Assembly (NCBI GenBank): GCA_002340925.1 | Contig: DDMR01000017.1 | Location: forward strand, 1-14,524 | Direction: 5' to 3' | Source of the DNA: Actinobacteria bacterium UBA2541 | GTDB lineage: Bacteria > Actinomycetota > Actinomycetes > Nanopelagicales > Nanopelagicaceae | Length of the DNA stretch: 14,524 nucleotides | Shown here: positions 1 to 7,193 of the stretch, one piece after another | Position numbering within the stretch: the stretch's first letter is position 1 | Layout of the letters: each line of letters opens with the position of its first letter | Notes under the pieces: model-generated | The model's input: only the letters and a program-made list of their open reading frames with translations | Told to the model about the DNA's origin: nothing | Databases searched by the model: none | Translations under genes and position numbers: made by a program

Positions 1-1
1 T

Positions 2-1819
2 GAATCTCCAGAGGGCCTTGCAGTCTTGCGCCACTCAACTGCTCACGTCTTAGCCCAGGCTGTTCAGGAAGTCTTTGCAGATACCAAGCTAGGAATTGGG
101 CCACCAATCACAGATGGTTTCTATTATGACTTTGACCCGCAGCGGCCATTCAATCCAGATGATCTTGAGAAACTTGAATCGGCAATGCGCAAGATTATTA
201 AGTCGGGACAAAGATTTAAGCGTCGTGTTACAACGGAGAAAGAGGCACTTGCTGAATTGGCGCACGAACCATACAAGTGTGAACTAATTGGGCTTAAATC
301 AAATAACGCAGATGACGAATCAAGCGTTGAAGTAGGCGCTGGCGAATTAACTATTTATGACAACTTAGGACGAGATGGACAACCGGTCTGGAGCGATCTA
401 TGTCGTGGTCCGCACCTTCCTTCGACAAAACAGATCCCGGCGTTTAAGTTGATGCGAACAGCTGCCGCATATTGGCGAGGTTCTGAGAAGAATCCAATGT
501 TGCAACGTATTTATGGAACAGCTTGGCCATCACAGGAGAAATTGGATGGCTATTTGCATCTGCTAGAAGAGGCTGAGAAGCGCGATCACCGCCGACTTGG
601 AACAGAACTAGATCTATTTTCATTTCCAGAAGAGGTTGGTTCAGGGCTCGCGGTTTTCCATCCAAAGGGCGGAATAATTCGTCGTGCGATGGAAGATTAT
701 TCGCGCAAACGCCATGAAGAAGAAGATTATCAATTCGTTTATTCACCACATCTAACTAAGGCGGCGCTCTTCGAAACATCGGGTCATTTACAGTGGTATT
801 CCGAGGGAATGTATCCGCCGATGGTTATGGATGAAGAGCTACATGCAGATGGCACCATAAAGCGCGCGGGCCAGAAGTACTACATGAAGCCTATGAACTG
901 TCCATTTCATAATCTGATTTACAAGTCTTCTTCGCGTTCTTATCGTCAGTTGCCGCTTCGGTTATTCGAATTCGGAACTGTTTATCGCTACGAAAAATCT
1001 GGCGTAATTCATGGACTTACTAGAGCTCGTGGTTTTACCCAAGATGATGCGCATATTTACTGCACAAAAGATCAGATGCTTGGCGAACTCGATAGCCTCT
1101 TAACTTTCGTCCTTAATCTTCTACGGGATTACGGATTAGAAGATTTTTATCTAGAACTTTCAACTCGCAATCCTGAGAAATCTGTTGGATCCGAAGCGGA
1201 TTGGGAAGCTGCTACCGAGGCACTTCGAATTGCAGCCAATAAACAGAATCTGGAACTTGTATTGGATCCTGAGGGAGCTGCGTTCTATGGTCCAAAGATT
1301 TCGGTGCAGGCAAAAGATGCAATTGGTCGCACCTGGCAGATGTCTACGATTCAAGTCGATTTCCAATTACCACAACGATTCGACTTGGAATATCAAGCTT
1401 CCGATGGTTCAAGACAGCAACCTGTGATGATTCACCGAGCGCTATTCGGTTCTATCGAACGCTTTTTCGGTGTCTTAACCGAACATTATGCGGGTGCTTT
1501 CCCACCATGGCTTGCACCAGTTCAGGTTCGCGCAATTCCAGTAGCAGATACCTTCGTTCCTTACCTAGATGAAGTCGTCTCGAAGATGCGCAAGGCTGGA
1601 ATACGAGTTGATATTGATGCTTCTGATGATCGCATGCAGAAGAAAGTTAGAAGCGCTCAGCTAGAGAAAATTCCTTTTATGATGATTGCTGGTGAAGAGG
1701 ATCAAAAGTCTGGCGCAGTTTCATTTAGATATCGCAATGGTGAACAGAAGAATGGAATTTCAGTTGATGATGCTATTGCTGAAGTTCTTTTGGCTGTGGC
1801 AAATCGAATTCAGATTTAA
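2..1819 (+). CDS. thrS: Threonyl-tRNA synthetase (5'-truncated by window edge)
   Basis: Class II aminoacyl-tRNA synthetase that charges tRNA-Thr in the cytoplasm and edits mischarged Ser-tRNA. The frame is open to the first bases, and the residues before the in-frame TTG at 26 (ESPEGLAVL) are typical ThrRS sequence. The true start therefore lies upstream, and the N-terminal TGS domain is mostly outside the window. Counting from the TTG at 26: the editing domain has HSTAH (H3, H7) and LCRGPH (C126, H130). The catalytic core has the zinc ligands C292 (MNCPFH), H343 (DDAHIY) and H470 (VMIHRA). Motif 2 lies near 317-345 and motif 3 near 467-480 with R479. A C-terminal anticodon-binding domain runs from about 500 to 597. 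All expected catalytic and zinc residues are present, so the enzyme should be active. Only 8 bases separate it from the HIT gene. Confidence 0.97.
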   Translation, partial: ESPEGLAVLRHSTAHVLAQAVQEVFADTKLGIGPPITDGFYYDFDPQRPFNPDDLEKLESAMRKIIKSGQRFKRRVTTEKEALAELAHEPYKCELIGLKSNNADDESSVEVGAGELTIYDNLGRDGQPVWSDLCRGPHLPSTKQIPAFKLMRTAAAYWRGSEKNPMLQRIYGTAWPSQEKLDGYLHLLEEAEKRDHRRLGTELDLFSFPEEVGSGLAVFHPKGGIIRRAMEDYSRKRHEEEDYQFVYSPHLTKAALFETSGHLQWYSEGMYPPMVMDEELHADGTIKRAGQKYYMKPMNCPFHNLIYKSSSRSYRQLPLRLFEFGTVYRYEKSGVIHGLTRARGFTQDDAHIYCTKDQMLGELDSLLTFVLNLLRDYGLEDFYLELSTRNPEKSVGSEADWEAATEALRIAANKQNLELVLDPEGAAFYGPKISVQAKDAIGRTWQMSTIQVDFQLPQRFDLEYQASDGSRQQPVMIHRALFGSIERFFGVLTEHYAGAFPPWLAPVQVRAIPVADTFVPYLDEVVSKMRKAGIRVDIDASDDRMQKKVRSAQLEKIPFMMIAGEEDQKSGAVSFRYRNGEQKNGISVDDAIAEVLLAVANRIQI

Positions 1820-1822
1820 ATT
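1817..1822 (+). promoter_or_regulatory. Possible -10 box for leaderless HIT transcript
   Basis: TAAATT fits the TANNNT form of an actinobacterial -10 box and ends five bases before the HIT ATG. The first three bases are also the thrS stop codon. No convincing -35 was found, and AT-rich DNA gives such hexamers often, so this is weak on its own. Confidence 0.25.
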
Positions 1823-1827
1823 ACAAA

Positions 1828-2361
1828 ATGGGCGATCAAGAATTCTCCAGCGGCGTGGGCATGCCAGATCGTTGGCAACGTTTATGGGCGCCGCACCGCA
1901 TGTCCTACCTTTCGGGGGAGAATCGTCCGCTTCCAAATAACTCAATTGAATGTCCGTTCTGCAGAATTATTGGATTAAATGACGAAGATGGTTTGATTGT
2001 TGCCCGTGGCCGAGAAGCTTATGTAGTCATGAATCTTTATCCATACAACGCAGGGCATCTGTTAATTTGTAGCAATCGACATGTGGGAGATCTAACGGAT
2101 TTAACAACAAGTGAACGAAATGAAATCTCCGAACTCTCGGCACATGCGATGAAGACGATTCGAGCGGTAAGTGGTGCAAGTGGTTTCAATCTGGGAATGA
2201 ACCAAGGTGCTGTTTCTGGTGCGGGCGTCGCAGACCATATCCATCAACATGTAATTCCGCGCTGGTCCGGAGATGCAAACTTCATGCCACTAATTGGTCA
2301 GACCAAAGTGCTTCCGCAGCTGTTATCTCAAACCCGCGCCGAGCTAGCTGCGGCTTGGTAA
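1828..2361 (+). CDS. HIT-family nucleotide hydrolase/phosphorylase (Rv2613c-like, probable Ap4A phosphorylase)
   Basis: Histidine-triad protein of 177 residues. It carries the triad H137-x-H139-x-H141 (DHIHQHVIPRW), in which the middle His is the nucleophile in this superfamily, and a CPFC pair (C42, C45) at the start of the HIT fold that may bind zinc. The 26-residue N-terminal arm before the fold (including DRWQRLWAPHR) resembles the mycobacterial protein between thrS and pgsA1, which is reported to act on diadenosine tetraphosphate. Substrate assignment here is by that resemblance and gene position only. Start: ATG 1828 has no Shine-Dalgarno sequence but has a TAAATT hexamer five bases upstream, so the message may be leaderless. 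ATG 1861 is an alternative start that would trim 11 residues. Its last 18 bases overlap the end of the convergent EF-G-like gene. Confidence 0.9.
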   Translation: MGDQEFSSGVGMPDRWQRLWAPHRMSYLSGENRPLPNNSIECPFCRIIGLNDEDGLIVARGREAYVVMNLYPYNAGHLLICSNRHVGDLTDLTTSERNEISELSAHAMKTIRAVSGASGFNLGMNQGAVSGAGVADHIHQHVIPRWSGDANFMPLIGQTKVLPQLLSQTRAELAAAW

Positions 2362-2934
2362 TTTATTTAACAAAGAGGCTATCTCGAAATTGCCGAGACC
2401 GTTCTCAGAAATAAACGGAATAGCTGGAAAACTTAAGCCCTCTTGAAAACCATTATGACCAAATTCTTCATTTGCTTCTAAAAATTCTTTGCGAAAATCG
2501 AAGACTAGAACTTTATGTTCAGGATCGCTCTCTAGCTCGACTCGAGAACCCGTTGAATAGTCAGATAACTTTAAAGTTTCTAGATCGATAAGAGCGGTTG
2601 GATTTCCGGCATCATCATGTAGAACTAGGTATGGAGTTTGTACTGGATCTAAAATTCGCCCAGCAATCGCACTCATGTCATCGAAATCGGTTTCGCCGTT
2701 GCTTAGTTCTGAGATTAAAACCATAGAAGGAACATAAAGTTCACGAGCAGTGTTCCAAATTTCGATGTCACCTGCTGAAATTCCATCAACAGCGCTAACG
2801 ATAAACATGGCTCCATCAGCTTGCTCTAAGGGAGCCTGATTGAGATTGAAATACTCGGCTATCTCGCCACTTGATTTTCCGACAACGCAAACCTTCAATT
2901 CGGGCTTAATCAGCGGGTAGATTTGGGTGCTCAC
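2344..2934 (-). CDS. Truncated, degenerate EF-G-like G-domain protein
   Basis: A minus-strand gene of about 196 residues from GTG 2934. The frame stays open upstream, but that part is antisense to pgsA and looks like nothing. From residue 36 the protein follows the second half of the EF-G G domain. ADGAMFIVSAVDG aligns with the strand after G3, then an IW/VW helix follows. The segment from the DGA triplet to the DF pair at 83-84 has the same length (42 residues) as in classical EF-G. The G4 motif NKMD is replaced by SELS (75-78). VQTPYLVLHDDAG, then ALIDLETLKL (114-123), match the PVQLPIG and GVVDLV elements at the G' insert. The end (PAIPFISENGLGNFEIASLLNKLPS) matches the G5/SAF-to-YLPSP end of the domain. 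The P-loop, switch I and DTPGH are absent and domains II-V are missing. GTP binding is therefore unlikely. Function unknown: a pseudo-GTPase or a decaying remnant. The fold assignment rests on my reading of patterns from memory. Confidence 0.7.
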   Translation of the reverse strand: MSTQIYPLIKPELKVCVVGKSSGEIAEYFNLNQAPLEQADGAMFIVSAVDGISAGDIEIWNTARELYVPSMVLISELSNGETDFDDMSAIAGRILDPVQTPYLVLHDDAGNPTALIDLETLKLSDYSTGSRVELESDPEHKVLVFDFRKEFLEANEEFGHNGFQEGLSFPAIPFISENGLGNFEIASLLNKLPSRS

Positions 2935-2950
2935 GACAACTAAGCCTACG

Positions 2951-3556
2951 ATGGGAAAGATGTTACAAGAATCATTACGCGCCCCAGTTACCAAGTTAAT
3001 TACGCCGATTTGTCGCGGATTAATTCGAATTGGCGTGAGCGCAAATATGGTCACAGCTGCAGGAGCTCTCTTTACTATGGCGGCTGCGCTTCTTACCTTT
3101 CCAAAAGGAGAGCTCTTCCTCGGAACGTTATTGATTGTTTTCTTCGTTCTCTTTGATTTACTTGATGGAACTATCGCAAGACTTTCGGCAAAAGGTTCGA
3201 ACGCTTGGGGAGCCCTTCTAGATTCGACCCTTGATCGACTTACTGATGCAGTGATACTTGGTTCAGTGCTCTGGTACTTGATTTCAGAAGATGACGCGCT
3301 GGTGCCGTTGGTCTTAGCAACAATCGTTCTCGGATTTCTAATCTCATATATAAAAGCTAGATCCGAATCTTTAGGCATTGAATGCAACGGGGGTCTCGCG
3401 GAACGAACTGAGCGATTGATAATCGTTCTTACAACTACTGGTTTTGCCGGTCTAGGTGTTCCTTACATAATGGGTATTGGCTTCTGGGTTTTAGCGATAG
3501 CAAGTCTTCTAACAGTTTTACAACGACTCCGAATTGTTTATGTGGGCGCAAAATAG
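2951..3556 (+). CDS. pgsA: CDP-alcohol phosphatidyltransferase, phosphatidylinositol-phosphate synthase type
   Basis: Integral membrane enzyme expected to condense CDP-diacylglycerol with inositol-1-phosphate, the first step toward phosphatidylinositol and PIMs. The CDP-alcohol phosphatidyltransferase signature is complete: DLLDGTIAR, then G, LLD and TLD, giving D69, D72, G73, A76-R77, G87, D91 and D95 counted from ATG 2951. Several hydrophobic helices follow (about 40-70, 100-110, 118-133 and 160-195). SYIKARSE and ERTERLIIVLT match the mycobacterial PgsA1 family. ATG 2951 (201 residues) is preferred over GTG 2927 because it gives the same N-terminal length as PgsA1. Neither start has a clear ribosome site. 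The acyltransferase and pimA downstream point to inositol rather than glycerol phosphate as acceptor; the older pgsA name is kept for the family. It abuts the next gene with no spacer. Confidence 0.9.
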   Translation: MGKMLQESLRAPVTKLITPICRGLIRIGVSANMVTAAGALFTMAAALLTFPKGELFLGTLLIVFFVLFDLLDGTIARLSAKGSNAWGALLDSTLDRLTDAVILGSVLWYLISEDDALVPLVLATIVLGFLISYIKARSESLGIECNGGLAERTERLIIVLTTTGFAGLGVPYIMGIGFWVLAIASLLTVLQRLRIVYVGAK

Positions 3557-4435
3557 ATGGGCGAAACTTTTGTTTATTGGGGTTATAACCTGGCATGGAA
3601 AGTAATTCGTTGGATTCCAGAGCGTAAGGCTTACTCTCTAGCAGATCGCTTCGCGGATTTTCTCTACGCTAGAAATGGCAAGGGCGTTAATAGGTTGCGC
3701 TCTAATTATCGACGAGTCCGTCCCGAACTCGATGACGCGCAATTAGAATTTTTGGTAAATGCTGGTATGCGTTCTTACTTGCGGTATTGGTGTGACACTT
3801 TTAGGTTTCCGGCGTGGAGCCAAGAGCGGCTACTTTCGACAACGGTTTGTGAGAATGAAAATTACTTAAGAGATCCAATCGCCGCAAAGCGAGGTTGCAT
3901 AGTTGCGCTTCCGCATGCCGGAAATTGGGATCACGCCGGGGCTTACTTCTGTGCGACGGGTATCCCGCTTACTACTGTCGCAGAGCACCTGAAACCCGAA
4001 AAGCTATTCCGCAAATTCTTGGAATATCGCACTGAAATAGGTATGGAGGTTTTGGATTTAGACTCTCGAAGCATCGCGGTTCTTTCACAGAGATTGCGGG
4101 CCGGAAAATTGGTTGCTCTTGTTGCAGACCGGGACTTATCTAAGAATGGAATCCCAGTCAATTTCTTTGGCACTGGTGGACAAATGCCAGCGGGGCCAGC
4201 GCTCCTTGCAATCCAAACTGGGGCAGATTTGATTACGGCATTCGTCAAATATGAAGAAGTTGGAATCCGAATTATTTTTGGCGAGGCCATCGCGGTCCCA
4301 GAGACCGGAAGTGTTTCAGAGAAGGCTGCGGCTATGACGCAAGTGTTTGCAGATCGCTTTGCAGAGCAGTTAGCGGTCAATACCGTTGATTGGCATATGT
4401 TGCAGCGAATCTGGCGAGATCATGCAAATGCGTAG
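3557..4435 (+). CDS. Phosphatidylinositol mannoside acyltransferase (PatA/HtrB-LpxL family)
   Basis: Peripheral membrane acyltransferase of 292 residues. In mycobacteria the homologue adds palmitate to the 6-position of the mannose on PIM1. The catalytic HX4D motif is seen as HAGNWD (H120, D125). It is followed by the lysophospholipid-acyltransferase pattern: a basic stretch EHLKPEKLFRKFLEYR (143-158), LVALVADRDLSKNGIPVNFFG (185-205) and the PAGPALLA segment (211-218). WH in VDWHMLQRIW near the C terminus is typical of the family. ATG 3557 directly follows the pgsA TAG, with GTGGG about 11 bases upstream. The gene overlaps the start of pimA by 14 bases, which suggests translational coupling. 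The position between PI-phosphate synthase and PimA supports a PIM-specific role over a lipid A role, as expected in an organism without lipopolysaccharide. Confidence 0.88.
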   Translation: MGETFVYWGYNLAWKVIRWIPERKAYSLADRFADFLYARNGKGVNRLRSNYRRVRPELDDAQLEFLVNAGMRSYLRYWCDTFRFPAWSQERLLSTTVCENENYLRDPIAAKRGCIVALPHAGNWDHAGAYFCATGIPLTTVAEHLKPEKLFRKFLEYRTEIGMEVLDLDSRSIAVLSQRLRAGKLVALVADRDLSKNGIPVNFFGTGGQMPAGPALLAIQTGADLITAFVKYEEVGIRIIFGEAIAVPETGSVSEKAAAMTQVFADRFAEQLAVNTVDWHMLQRIWRDHANA

Positions 4436-5600
4436 CTTAAAAATTGGAATCGTCTGCCCTTATGGATGGGATACCCCTGGCGGTGTTCAGATTCATATAA
4501 AGGAACTAACGCAATGGTTAATTGCAAAGGGGCATGAAGTTTCGGTTGTAGCACCGGTTACAGATGAAGGTGGACATATCGAACCTTGGGTGGTCTCTGC
4601 CGGGCGTCCGATATCGATTCCTTACAACGGAGCAATCGCAAAAGTAATTTTCGGGCCACTAGCTTCGTCAAGAGTCAAGCAGTGGATTGCAAATGGAGAC
4701 TTCGACTTGTTGCATCTGCATGAACCAGCAATCCCATCTTTATCACTGCTCGCTGGTTGGGCTGGAGATGGACCGATGGTTGCAACATTTCATGCAGCAG
4801 CCAATCCACAAAAAGTTGCGAATGCAATTGGCACCATGCTCGATCCTTTAATCGAGAGAATTACTGCGAAGATTGCAGTTAGCGAAATTGCACGTGAAAC
4901 TCTCAAAGATAGATTCAGCACAGAAGCAGTAGTTATTCCAAATGGAATTGATACCAGCAAGTTTGAAGGGATTGGAACACGATCAGAGTGGGCGCTTCCT
5001 AACACCCTTGGATTTATCGGAAGATTTGATGAGCCAAGAAAAGGTCTGGCTGTTCTTTTAGCCGCGATTCCAAAAATTGCTCACAAGGTTCCGAACTTAA
5101 GGATTTTGGTGGCTGGACCGGGCAACGCAAGTGATTTCGAGAAGCTCATCCCTTCTGAACTGCGTGAGCGAATTACGTTCTTGGGACGAATCTCGGAGAT
5201 TGAAAAAGCCCAATTCTTTAAATCAATCTCACTCTATATCGCTCCAAACACTGGAAGCGAATCCTTTGGAATAATCTTGGCCGAAGCAATGGCGGCAAAG
5301 ACTCCGATCGTCGCCAGTGATCTTCCGGCATTCGTAAAATTGCTAGACGATGGTGCTTCCGGCGCAATTTTTACCTCCGAAGATTCAGAGAACCTCGCGG
5401 AAACAATTCTTAATCTGCTTGAAAACCAAGAGAAGCGCGAGAGAATTGCAATCGCAGGATATGAAAAGGCTAAGAGTTGCGATTGGAATTCAGTGGGGGA
5501 TCAGATTTTGTCTGTTTATGAAATGGCACTTGCCGGAAATACGAAGGTAAGCCTGGCATCAGAGAATCGATTCTGGAACAGGTTGCGTTCTAATGATTGA
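4422..5600 (+). CDS. pimA: Phosphatidylinositol alpha-mannosyltransferase PimA
   Basis: GT4-family retaining glycosyltransferase that transfers mannose from GDP-mannose to the 2-position of phosphatidylinositol at the cytoplasmic face of the membrane. The N-terminal Rossmann domain has the CPYGWDTPGGVQIHI acceptor/donor loop (12-26), LLHLHEP (96-102) and the FHAA segment with H124. The C-terminal domain has GRFDEPRKGL (200-209, the nucleotide-sugar R/K pair) and the EX7E motif ESFGIILAE (E280, E288) followed by AMAAKTPIVAS. The protein is 392 residues from ATG 4422. An in-frame ATG further upstream (4386) lies within the acyltransferase gene and adds unrelated residues, so it is rejected; ATG 4428 is also possible. 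The stop overlaps the next gene by 8 bases. PimA is favoured over PimB because of its position. Confidence 0.92.
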   Translation: MQMRSLKIGIVCPYGWDTPGGVQIHIKELTQWLIAKGHEVSVVAPVTDEGGHIEPWVVSAGRPISIPYNGAIAKVIFGPLASSRVKQWIANGDFDLLHLHEPAIPSLSLLAGWAGDGPMVATFHAAANPQKVANAIGTMLDPLIERITAKIAVSEIARETLKDRFSTEAVVIPNGIDTSKFEGIGTRSEWALPNTLGFIGRFDEPRKGLAVLLAAIPKIAHKVPNLRILVAGPGNASDFEKLIPSELRERITFLGRISEIEKAQFFKSISLYIAPNTGSESFGIILAEAMAAKTPIVASDLPAFVKLLDDGASGAIFTSEDSENLAETILNLLENQEKRERIAIAGYEKAKSCDWNSVGDQILSVYEMALAGNTKVSLASENRFWNRLRSND

Positions 5601-6099
5601 AATTATCGTAACGGCTCTCTTTGTGGTTCTATTGGCTGGTTGGTATTTATCTTTCCTTGCTTCGAGATTAGATGTGCTCCATCACAGAATAGAAACATCT
5701 TGGGCTCACCTAGATGCTTTGTTACAACGTCGAGCAGCGCTGGCCCTCGAAATCGCAAACTCTAAAGGAGTTGATGCTGCAACAAGTTTGGTATTAACGG
5801 CTGCGGCTTATCAGGCCCGCGAAGCAAATATTGTTGGACGAAGCGATGCGGAGATTGCACTGTCGCAAAGCTTAAATTTGATTCTTGCAGACGAAGTGAC
5901 GCTTCCTGGCGGTATTGAAAGTGAGTTAGTAGAGTCCTTAAAATCTCTCTCTGAAAAAATTTCAGTTGGAATCACAATTCACACCGAAGCCGTTCAAAGT
6001 GCTCAATCCCTACGTAGTAAAATTCTATTCAGGTTTTTCCGACTGGCCGGACATGCTCCGCTCCCTATGCGATATTCATTTGAGGATGACATCCTATGA
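5593..6099 (+). CDS. LemA-like single-pass membrane protein
   Basis: A 168-residue protein with one N-terminal transmembrane helix (about 3-22) and then an alpha-helical soluble region. The stretch RLDVLHHRIETSWAHLDALL, then QRRAALALEIA, has the LemA-type pattern of a first helix followed by W-x-x-LD-x-x-LQRR. The end (LRSKILFRFFRLAGHAPLP) is the usual LemA-like close. Mycobacteria carry at this position a membrane protein (Rv2609c) with a similar N-terminal part and a C-terminal NUDIX domain; here no NUDIX box is present and the protein ends after the LemA-like part. Function unknown; a role with envelope lipid synthesis is inferred only from the operon. It overlaps pimA by 8 bases and the following lipoprotein gene by ATGA. 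Confidence 0.7.
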   Translation: MIEIIVTALFVVLLAGWYLSFLASRLDVLHHRIETSWAHLDALLQRRAALALEIANSKGVDAATSLVLTAAAYQAREANIVGRSDAEIALSQSLNLILADEVTLPGGIESELVESLKSLSEKISVGITIHTEAVQSAQSLRSKILFRFFRLAGHAPLPMRYSFEDDIL

Positions 6100-7103
6100 A
6101 AAGGATTCTTGCCGCGATTTCAATCTTGATTGTATTAAGTTCGTGCGCGTCGCCTTCCAGTTTGGTAAACAAGTCCGCAGAAAAGCAGGTTGAGAAGAAT
6201 GTTTTAACCAATCTACCGGGCACAAATGGTCCACTGCTTGCGGTTAAAATCGACGACACCAATGCTGCGCACCCGCAGGTTGGTTTAAATAGTGCAGATG
6301 TTGTTTACATCGAACAGGTCGAAGGCGGTCTTACTCGGCTTGCTGCGATTTTTACCGACAAAGTTCCCGATTTAATTGGGCCAGTTCGGTCGGCTCGAAT
6401 TAGTGATATTGAAATTCTTGCACAATATGGTCGTGTTGGATTTGCCCACAGTGGAGCACAGAGCAAACTGCGTCCAGTTTTGGAGGCGGCAAATTTGGAG
6501 AATATGTCGGCAGAACGGAATCCGCCATCGATTTATCAGAGCGATCAAAGTAGATATGCACCGACCAATATGATGGTCGATGCAAATGCACTGCTAAAAA
6601 AGACCATTGAAGATGAAGGCAAGAAGATTGACATAGTTAAATCGGTTGGGTGGCAGTTTGGTAAAGCAAGCAAAGAGGCCAGGAAGTTGAAATCTGCAAT
6701 TGTTAAATGGCCAGGAGCGAAATATGGAATGACTTGGTCGGTCTCGGAAAAACGCTGGCTTCTGACCTTTAACGGAGAACCAAATTTGGATTCAAATGGT
6801 CGCCAGCTTGGCTCGCCAAACTTCGTGATCCAAAAAGTATTGATCACCGATTCTGTCTACGGGGATAAATTTGGGGGAGTAACTCCAATTAGCAATACCG
6901 TTGGCAGCGGAACCGGATACTTGCTTCGAAACGGCAAAATTGTGGCTATAAATTGGCAGCGACCCAGTGAGGATGTGGGAACAATATGGACCCTGGCCGA
7001 TGGAACGGTGGCTAACTTTGCGGACGGTCAAGTCTGGATCGCCCTTACCGACATCGAGCCTGAACTTGAATATCCCGCTCCAGCTAAAAGTGCGAGCCCT
7101 TAA
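6096..7103 (+). CDS. DUF3048-family lipoprotein (YerB-like)
   Basis: Predicted lipoprotein of 335 residues. A short basic N terminus (MKR) and a hydrophobic core lead to the lipobox VLSSC, with lipidation at C17, so it should be anchored outside the membrane. Both DUF3048 halves are visible. The N-terminal half has GLNSADVVYIEQVEGGLTR (63-81) and IGPVRSARISDIEI (94-107). The C-terminal half has GSGTGYLLRNGKIVAINWQR (270-289) followed by a WTLADG segment. The family includes Bacillus YerB and has no established biochemical role that I can name. ATG 6096 overlaps the previous stop as ATGA, with a good ribosome site (GAGGA 6082-6086). It is the last gene of the envelope cluster, before a 90-base gap. 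Confidence 0.85.
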   Translation: MKRILAAISILIVLSSCASPSSLVNKSAEKQVEKNVLTNLPGTNGPLLAVKIDDTNAAHPQVGLNSADVVYIEQVEGGLTRLAAIFTDKVPDLIGPVRSARISDIEILAQYGRVGFAHSGAQSKLRPVLEAANLENMSAERNPPSIYQSDQSRYAPTNMMVDANALLKKTIEDEGKKIDIVKSVGWQFGKASKEARKLKSAIVKWPGAKYGMTWSVSEKRWLLTFNGEPNLDSNGRQLGSPNFVIQKVLITDSVYGDKFGGVTPISNTVGSGTGYLLRNGKIVAINWQRPSEDVGTIWTLADGTVANFADGQVWIALTDIEPELEYPAPAKSASP

Positions 7104-7193
7104 AAGTCGAAGTAGACTCTGTGACCCAGACGGTTTTCCAATAATCAGAATTTAAGATTTACAAAGACAATTCAAAGACAACAGGAGTAGACA
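7104..7193 (+). promoter_or_regulatory. pdxS upstream region with possible promoter and leader
   Basis: The longest gene-free stretch in the window (90 bases). It holds a possible -10 box TAAGAT (7153-7158) with no clear -35. It also has a nine-base direct repeat, CAAAGACAA, at 7162-7170 and 7173-7181, spaced 11 bases apart. A strong Shine-Dalgarno sequence AGGAG (7183-7187) lies six bases before the pdxS ATG. A TCTG/CAGA mini-hairpin (7118-7130) followed by TTTT is too short to call a terminator. Confidence 0.4.

Noticed and set aside
2935..3387. N-terminal extension of the minus-strand gene up to an ATG at 3387
   Set aside because: It is fully antisense to the well-supported pgsA gene and its sequence shows no GTPase P-loop or other domain.
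3943..4380. 145-codon minus-strand open frame
   Set aside because: It is antisense to the PIM acyltransferase, whose motifs are intact; composition is Ser/Thr/Ala-rich, as expected for a shadow frame.
4386..4421. Upstream ATG start for pimA
   Set aside because: The extra residues do not match PimA, and conserved sequence begins right after ATG 4422/4428.
7118..7137. Terminator after the DUF3048 gene (TCTG/CAGA stem plus TTTT)
   Set aside because: The stem is only four base pairs and the T-run is short and offset; it is not stable enough to call.
7104..7193. PLP or other riboswitch before pdxS
   Set aside because: Only 90 bases, with no multi-stem structure or known aptamer pattern visible.
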